A DNA stretch of 15,000 nucleotides from Botryococcus braunii (taxonomy: Eukaryota > Chlorophyta > Trebouxiophyceae), in assembly GCA_002005505.1 (NCBI GenBank), contig KV908466.1, forward strand, positions 122,501 to 137,500. Reading direction: 5' to 3'. Positions 9,857 through 15,000 of the stretch are shown in pieces. Position numbers and translations under genes: made by a program. Each line of letters opens with the position of its first letter. The first letter of the stretch is position 1. The notes beneath the pieces were generated by a model that saw only the letters and a list, made by a program, of their open reading frames with translations, did no database searches and was not told the DNA's origin.

Positions 9857-10259
9857 CACCTAGGCAAACGCAACACATACCTAGGCACGCGCACCACACA
9901 CAGGAGTGCGCACTTGCTCCCCCAACCCCCCCAACTAGAGTGACATCACAACAACTGGTTCGGTCTGAGGCCTGGCGTAACTTCTGTAACTCACTCGAAA
10001 TACTTCTGAAAGCCATTACCGACGAAGAAGAGCCACTAAAGAGAAGGTTACCAGAAAGTCTTCCAGCTACTTTTTCAAAACGTCTCTCGAGAGACTTTTT
10101 GGAAACCTAGTAGAAAAACTTTCTGGAAAACTAGGAGCCATGGTCTGACATTACTGTGAAACATGACCAGCGATATGACCGAGAAAGGGGAGGGGAAAGC
10201 AACAGAAAACGAAGACAGAAAGGAAGGAGGGAAGATTAGCAACGTAAGACAACCGCTAG

Positions 10260-10360
<101 letters not shown>

Positions 10361-10575
10361 GGGGAGGGGGGGGGTTGGAAGAAGGGAGGGAGGGAGGGAA
10401 GGGCGGAGGCTATTTCTCTAGGCTTTTCCCTACCTGACGGACTGAGGGATTGGGGAGGGCCGGGGCTTCGCCACGGCCGCTGCAGTAGCTCCACTAGAGC
10501 GATGAGCATAAAAAACATCACTGATTGTCCAAAGGGAAGCGCCTCTCTGCAGAACAGTGTATCTCATGTTACTTG

Positions 10576-10585
10576 CTATTTATAG
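10576..10585 (+). promoter_or_regulatory. Possible TATA-like element of TYW1
   Basis: The sequence CTATTTATAG lies about 60 bases upstream of the TYW1 ATG. Spacing to a start site would leave a short 5' UTR. This is a single weak match with no other support. Confidence 0.25.
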
Positions 10586-10645
10586 TGGTTGTACGCGGAG
10601 TAAGTAAAGAGCCCTGTTTAATGCTTCTGGAATCCAGATCAGCCG

Positions 10646-11910
10646 ATGGTAACCCAGGGTAGCGTTGCACACATCTTCCTTACCGCGCTTTGGGTAGGGC
10701 CATTAATTGTGGCCATATTCTTTGTGCTAGGTAAGGTATTCGCGATAGCGGAACAAACTCATGAGCGTGTTCAGCGGCAGAAGTTAGAGGATCAAGGGCG
10801 GCTCCCAGGTGAGAGGGCGGCCGGCGAGCACCTCACAGAGAGGATGTTACGTTGAAGCACTCAGTTGGAAAATTTTAAATGCTTTACAGCCATTCTTTGT
10901 TGTTTTGGAAAGCATAGGAAACCATCTTGCTGTTGGGGAACGCTGTAGCCGAGTGCCAGAAGTCAAGCTAAATGTTAGATTAACGTATTGTCAAATATAT
11001 GACTGGGTAATTAAGTGAAAATGTGATTCAGTAGCTCACTGCCTAAGATATACTGACCTTGTTTTGCAGGAGAACTTCCACCTTCATTACGCAGGAGGCA
11101 CTTGGAACAAGCCGCCTGATCACTTGGGAGCTGGGGTCGGATTGGAGGAACAGAAAGTTCCGCCCATTGACGCAAATTACCCCGAGCCGCGACCAATAAA
11201 CCACTGGGCTCTAGTTTTAGCAACATGGCTTGTCTCTGTCAAACACATGCAGTTGCACAACATAGCGGGACCTGCTGTCAAACTGCTGAACCCTCAACAA
11301 GGGTGCTTTCTTCTGCACAGACGCCATGCAAGGATCAACCAAACTCAATGCCAAATCAATCTACTCGGAACGACATGCAGCCATCCCCCACAACAGAGCC
11401 CTGCTGTAGGACAGTCAGATGTACAACAGGCACAGGAGTTAGTCAACCGCTGGAACATGGTACACTCCCTGCAGCAGTACTACTAGGGGAGGCACCTGTG
11501 GGGCGTATCCTGTATGGGACCCAGACTGGCAGTGCTGGCAGGCTTGCTGCTGACTTGGCGAATGCAGCAGTACAGTCGGGGATGGTACTTGAGGTGACGA
11601 ACATGGCAGACTACGAAGTAGAGCAACTCTGGAAGGAGCATCTAGTGTTGGTGGTGGTGAGCACTTATGAAGGAGGAGGCCCACCTGAAGGTGCTCGCTG
11701 GTTCTGCCAATGGCTCGCAGACATGGCTTCAGATTTCAGAGTTGGTGCTCAGGTCCTCTCCTCAACCCGCTTTGCTGTCTTTGGCTGCGGAAACAGCGAC
11801 TACTCCGAGCATTTCAACCAGGTGAGCATCATGCATGCCCCCCGAATGTGACTGCTGGGTTGGCACGTTGTTGAGCATGCAACACCTGCTTTACTGCCAT
11901 GCGGACATAC

Positions 11911-11946
<36 letters not shown>

Positions 11947-12337
11947 CGCATGCAAGTAGTCCCGTGTACAGTGTCGCTAAGGGCTTCTTTCCGAGGCAGG
12001 TCGCTAAAAACGTCAGCAGGCACTTGCACAAGCTGGGAGCAACTCCCCTGCTGGCTTGTCGCCTGGGAGATGAGCAGCGCGGAGATTTGTCTGCGCAATT
12101 TCTCAAGTGGACAGCCGACCTGTTGCCCCGTCTGTCCTCCCCAGCAGCCTCCTCGATCAATGCCTCTGGCCTCGCCACCAGCAAGGTGGAGTTGGGAACA
12201 CAATTTTGGGGAATCTGAAAGTAGTTGGCTCGCCTTCCTGCTTCAGCAGGTCCCCTTTTTTCCCGTTACGTAACCTGCTTTGGTTTTTGCATCTTGCTGA
12301 AGCCTCGCAAATGTACCAAACCACCTGTTTTGTCAAC

Positions 12338-12398
<61 letters not shown>

Positions 12399-13416
12399 CG
12401 TGGGTGTGTGTGTGTGTGTGTGCGCTTTGTGTCTCCCCCCCCCCTAGAATTTGTACCTCCAAAATGTATCGTACTGCCAAATTGTTCACGCGGGACCTGG
12501 TGGGTGTGGCAGGGAGGGAAGATGGAGGAGGAGGCGAACGGAAGGCGTGCGGCGTCGCAGCTTACAGGGTCAGATGGCAAAGAGGAGGAGGAGGAGGAGG
12601 AGGAAGAGGAGGAGGAAAGCGAGGAGGATGAGGAGGAGGGAGAGGGGTATGCAAGCGAGGAAGTGGACATGGAGGACATTGGGGGCCGTGTAACACGACG
12701 TGGCTGGGGCAGCGTACCGAACGACAGGGCTAGTGCTACGGGCGATGCTGCCGGCACGCCGGCGCAAGTGAAGGAGATGCTGACTCCCGCGCTTCGCGAG
12801 TCCCTGACTCGGCAGGGCTACAAGCTGATTGGTGCGTGGGCTTTGCTGTTGTGCTGCCTGCAGTGTGCAATAAGGGACTCGGGCATACCCTGCTGATTTT
12901 TTTTTACGTGTGCTATTTGTCCCGGTACGCCTGGGACAGGCTCCCACACTTTTTTCCGTGCAATAGGTGTATGGTACAGGAAAGGAAGATGGGGGCGAGA
13001 GCCCTGAACTCCCACCCCGATACTCTCGGCAGTTTGACCCCGTGCTATGACCTGTACGGGTGGATTGTACAGTCTTGGGGCGGGACTTGGGCATACGGCG
13101 CTGAAGTCGGTTCCCCCTATGGTGTTTGGCCCGATACGCCTGGGACAGGGCTCGACACCTTTTCCTTTCCCGCGTTGTATTCCCTTCTTTTCTCATGGGC
13201 GGCAGACGGCAGAAGTGGGAGGGCGGTGGGTGGGGGGAGGGGGTGAGAGAGGGGTAGAGGAGCGAGATTGAGAGAGCCGAGCGCTGTGCACCACATCCGT
13301 GCAGTGCTGCCAGAAGTGTAGTGACAGAGGGAACGATGGGTGGGGTCCAAGAGGCGGAGGCTGCACAGAGCATTGGGCCCGCGCGTGCGTGCGTGCGTGT
13401 GTGCGTGCGTGCGTGC

Positions 13417-13509
<93 letters not shown>

Positions 13510-14244
13510 CGTGCGTTTGTGTGCGAGTGTGTCTGTGTGTGTGCACGCGCAGGCGTGCTCGTGGCTTGCTTATGCACCTCTGGGACTGCAAACCAAGTGG
13601 AGATGGAGAGGCAAAGGAGAATCAGGCCCATGCTAGGCATGCCGGCAGGTCTTCACGGCATGAGGGTGGGGAGGGGGGGGGCGCATGCGGCAAATGCTCA
13701 TATCACCGTCTGAGGGGGGTTGGCGGGCGGGTGGCAGGCTCCCACAGTGGGGTAAAGCTGTGCCGCTGGACAAAGGCGATGCTGAGGGGGCGGGGCGGCT
13801 GCTACAAGCACACCTTTTACGGGATCGAGTCACATCGCTGCATGGAGGCCACCCCTTCCCTGGCCTGCGCAAACAAATGCGTTTTCTGCTGGCGCCACCA
13901 TACCAACCCAGGTGCTCCCCTTCTCTGTCCTCTTTCTTGTCTGCCCGTGTTTTTGCTGCCCCTCGTTCTGCCCTGTGCCCTGTCGGCGTTTTCCTGCCTG
14001 TGTTCTTTCCTGCCTTTGTTCTGCAGAGTGTTCCTGCCCTGTGTCCTCCGGCTGTTGTTGTTGGGAATCTGAGAAGAAGTGAGGTGGCGTCGGGTCTCCT
14101 GGGGCAGTTGGTCGTGAGTGGAGGTGGAAAATGGACCCCCCAGAAGAGATTGTCGAAGCGGCCTTGCAGCAGCACACCCGCATGGTCAACGAGTTCAAGG
14201 GGGTTCCGGGAGTGCTGCCCAATCGCCTTTCAGAGGGCATGCAG
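10646..14244 (+). CDS. TYW1: TYW1, tRNA 4-demethylwyosine synthase (flavodoxin plus radical SAM), N-terminal 6 exons; 3' end outside window
   Basis: TYW1 converts N1-methylguanosine at position 37 of tRNA-Phe to 4-demethylwyosine, using pyruvate, SAM and an FMN-fed [4Fe-4S] cluster, in wybutosine synthesis. The exons are 10646-10808, 11253-11821, 12000-12185, 12513-12831, 13738-13911 and 14108-14244, giving 516 residues in one frame. Seen in order: a membrane segment (about 8-32, HIFLTALWVGPLIVAIFFVL); a Cys/Ser-rich linker; a flavodoxin domain (about 138-290) with FMN-loop YGTQTGSAG, STYEGGGPP and FAVFGCGNSDYSEHFN; an acidic linker with 12 consecutive Glu (330-341); then LTPALRESLTRQGYKLIGSH, SGVKLCRWTKAMLRGRGGCY and the CX3CX2C cluster motif CANKCVFC (Cys 456, 460, 463). 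Exon 6 gives VGREWRWKMD and FKGVPGV. The rest of the radical-SAM barrel lies beyond 15000. Human TYW1 has the same order, including an N-terminal membrane segment. The exon 1 to exon 2 join is the weakest. An earlier donor of equal phase (CTAG|GTAAGG, 10730) could drop the coil after the membrane segment. Confidence 0.94.
11914..11945 (+). repeat. (TG)16 microsatellite in TYW1 intron 2
   Basis: Sixteen TG units lie inside the 178-base intron 2 (11822-11999), ending about 54 bases before its acceptor. The sense RNA is (UG)n. Confidence 0.96.
12341..12422 (+). repeat. (TG)n microsatellite in TYW1 intron 3
   Basis: Twenty-seven pure TG units (12341-12394) are followed by interrupted TG/CG units to about 12422. 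They lie in intron 3 (12186-12512), about 90 bases upstream of the acceptor used in this model. A C-run and CTAG at 12436-12447 form a second possible acceptor. Confidence 0.96.
12582..12650 (+). repeat. Coding GAG/GGA repeat (poly-Glu) in TYW1 exon 4
   Basis: A purine-only GAG-rich stretch encodes 12 Glu and then an acidic Ser/Asp/Glu run in the linker between the flavodoxin and radical-SAM parts. Animal TYW1 also has an acidic linker here, so charge rather than sequence is probably what is kept. Confidence 0.85.
12872..13168 (+). repeat. Diverged tandem duplication in TYW1 intron 4
   Basis: A block at about 12872-12957 recurs at about 13080-13168. Shared landmarks in the same order are GGGACTCGGGCATAC versus GGGACTTGGGCATAC, then GTACGCCTGGGACAGG versus ATACGCCTGGGACAGG, then a CTC-CACAC/CTCGACACC element and a T-run. 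The offset is about 208 bases. It may be two copies of a short dispersed element or a local duplication. Confidence 0.7.
13382..13550 (+). repeat. Compound (TGCG)n(GT)43 microsatellite in TYW1 intron 4
   Basis: GTGC-type tetranucleotide units at 13382-13420 lead into 86 bases of pure GT (13421-13506), then interrupted TG/CG units to about 13550. The repeat lies in the 906-base intron 4 (12832-13737). The sense RNA is UG-rich. It creates long spurious open frames on both strands. Confidence 0.97.
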
Positions 14245-14431
14245 GTAGTTGATTCCCTCCCATTGTCTATAGACATTAGAGCATGACCAAGCCATCCAAC
14301 TTCTGAAAAGTGGCCCATCTAGTGACAGCACGGGGCTCGGGGCTCGGGGAGACGTTGTCCTGTGAGACTGTGCTTTGTCAAAGGGTTTCAGGCTGCCAAT
14401 GACATTTCCATCTCCCCCTCCCCCTTGGAGG

Positions 14432-14451
14432 CCCCCCGGGGGGGGGGGGGG
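14432..14451 (+). repeat. C6-G14 homopolymer junction
   Basis: A run of C is followed directly by fourteen G. It can fold into a short hairpin or a G-rich structure and is a likely sequencing or assembly weak point. Confidence 0.85.
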
Positions 14452-14866
14452 ATTGCGACTTTCTCTTGCTTGCCTGCAACATTTTCTCCAGGATTAGAAG
14501 GTTTGCAGCTCGATCAGAACATTGGAACGTATGCAACGAGATCAGAGCATTTGCGGATCGAAAAGGCTGGGGCGAGGTAAATGCTTGTTGTTCTACCTGG
14601 TTGCCTGCAACGTTTCCGCTCTTGTCTAGGATTCGGTGTGTGGAGAAAAATGCCTTCAAACGGTCTCAAAATTGGTCTTGTCAGCTCTCGGGTGAGGCTG
14701 TGTGTTATCATCAGTCCCCTGGCAAAGTGCGGGACGGTCCCCCACTTTGGAAGGGGTCGCCTGCCCGGACCCCATCCGACCGCACGCTCGCTCGCTTTGG
14801 CTATCTGAGGCTCTGCGAATGGAGCAGAGACGTAGCCCCAGATGGGCATGGGCCTGTGAGGGTGAT

Positions 14867-14893
14867 GGAGGAGGGGGGCTAACCCCCTCCTCC
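14867..14893. repeat. Inverted repeat (hairpin)
   Basis: GGAGGAGGGG and CCCCTCCTCC form a 10-base perfect stem around a 7-base GG-CTAAC loop region, within TYW1 intron 6. No function is apparent. Confidence 0.8.
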
Positions 14894-14943
14894 GACATGT
14901 AGAGGGGTCTGAACGCCTTAGCCAATAGCGATTACATTGCTCG

Positions 14944-14986
14944 GTAATGGGTTTGATGCAAGACCTACAGTAATGGGTTTGATGCA
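14944..14986 (+). repeat. Two-copy direct repeat, 26-base period
   Basis: GTAATGGGTTTGATGCA occurs at 14944-14960 and again exactly at 14970-14986. It may be the beginning of a longer tandem array that continues beyond the window. Confidence 0.9.
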
Positions 14987-15000
14987 GGCCTTTCTCCCTT

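Larger units (their letters stand above)
14245..15000 (+). other. TYW1 intron 6 (partial)
   Basis: The exon 6 donor is ATGCAG|GTAGTT at 14245. The next conserved TYW1 block after the 'EGM' residues (roughly a K-H-C-A-L-S-L-V-G-E-P stretch in the family) is not encoded in any frame through 15000, so the window ends within this intron. It holds a C-run/G-run junction at 14432-14451, a diverged duplication near 14468-14637, a hairpin at 14867-14893 and a 26-base tandem repeat at 14944-14986. Confidence 0.7.

Noticed and set aside
11070..11224. TYW1 exon starting after the strong acceptor at 11069
   Set aside because: The phase-1 join to exon 1 hits stop codons, and no GT donor occurs before the first stop.
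12570..13640. 356-codon minus-strand frame rich in Thr-His repeats
   Set aside because: It is produced by the TG microsatellite and lies opposite TYW1 exon 4 and intron 4. Other Cys-Val, Thr-His, Arg-Glu and Ser-Leu repeat frames over the microsatellites are rejected for the same reason.

Overview
This window is eukaryotic nuclear DNA, most likely from the green plant lineage. The genes are split by GT-AG introns of about 90 to 900 bases, dinucleotide microsatellites are abundant, and there are no operons or bacterial ribosome binding sites. The clathrin-assembly protein has plant-style ANTH signatures, and one gene encodes a J-domain-less DnaJ-type zinc-finger protein of the kind plants target to plastids. 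Long (CA/TG)n and (GA)n tracts and modest GC content would fit a streptophyte alga or a seedless plant, but I cannot name the species.

Layout. (1) 132-254, plus strand: last coding exon of a PP2C-type protein phosphatase. (2) 255-2615: no convincing gene; holds a poly(A) tract. (3) 2616-3964, minus strand: four small exons that join in phase into a 153-residue plastid-type cysteine-rich zinc-finger protein. (4) 3965-4445: short gap between two divergent genes, a candidate bidirectional promoter. (5) 4446-8339, plus strand: a complete 13-exon gene for an ANTH/AP180-type clathrin assembly protein of 671 residues, including one GC-AG intron. (6) 8340-10645: intergenic, with a (CA)n(CG)n tract and a perfect (GA)48 tract. 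(7) 10646 to the right edge, plus strand: first six exons of TYW1, the wybutosine tRNA-modification enzyme, with N-terminal membrane segment, flavodoxin domain, acidic linker and radical-SAM Cys motif; the gene runs out of the window inside intron 6.

The four genes show no obvious shared pathway. I found no previously undescribed system. The most useful results are the reconstructed gene models, especially the minus-strand gene built from very small exons, plus some odd details: a cysteine replacing a glycine in a zinc-finger motif, a shifted lipid-binding motif, UG-sense repeats in four introns, and a misleading splice acceptor. All exon joins were worked out by hand from splice consensus, reading phase and family similarity; none was tested against transcripts.
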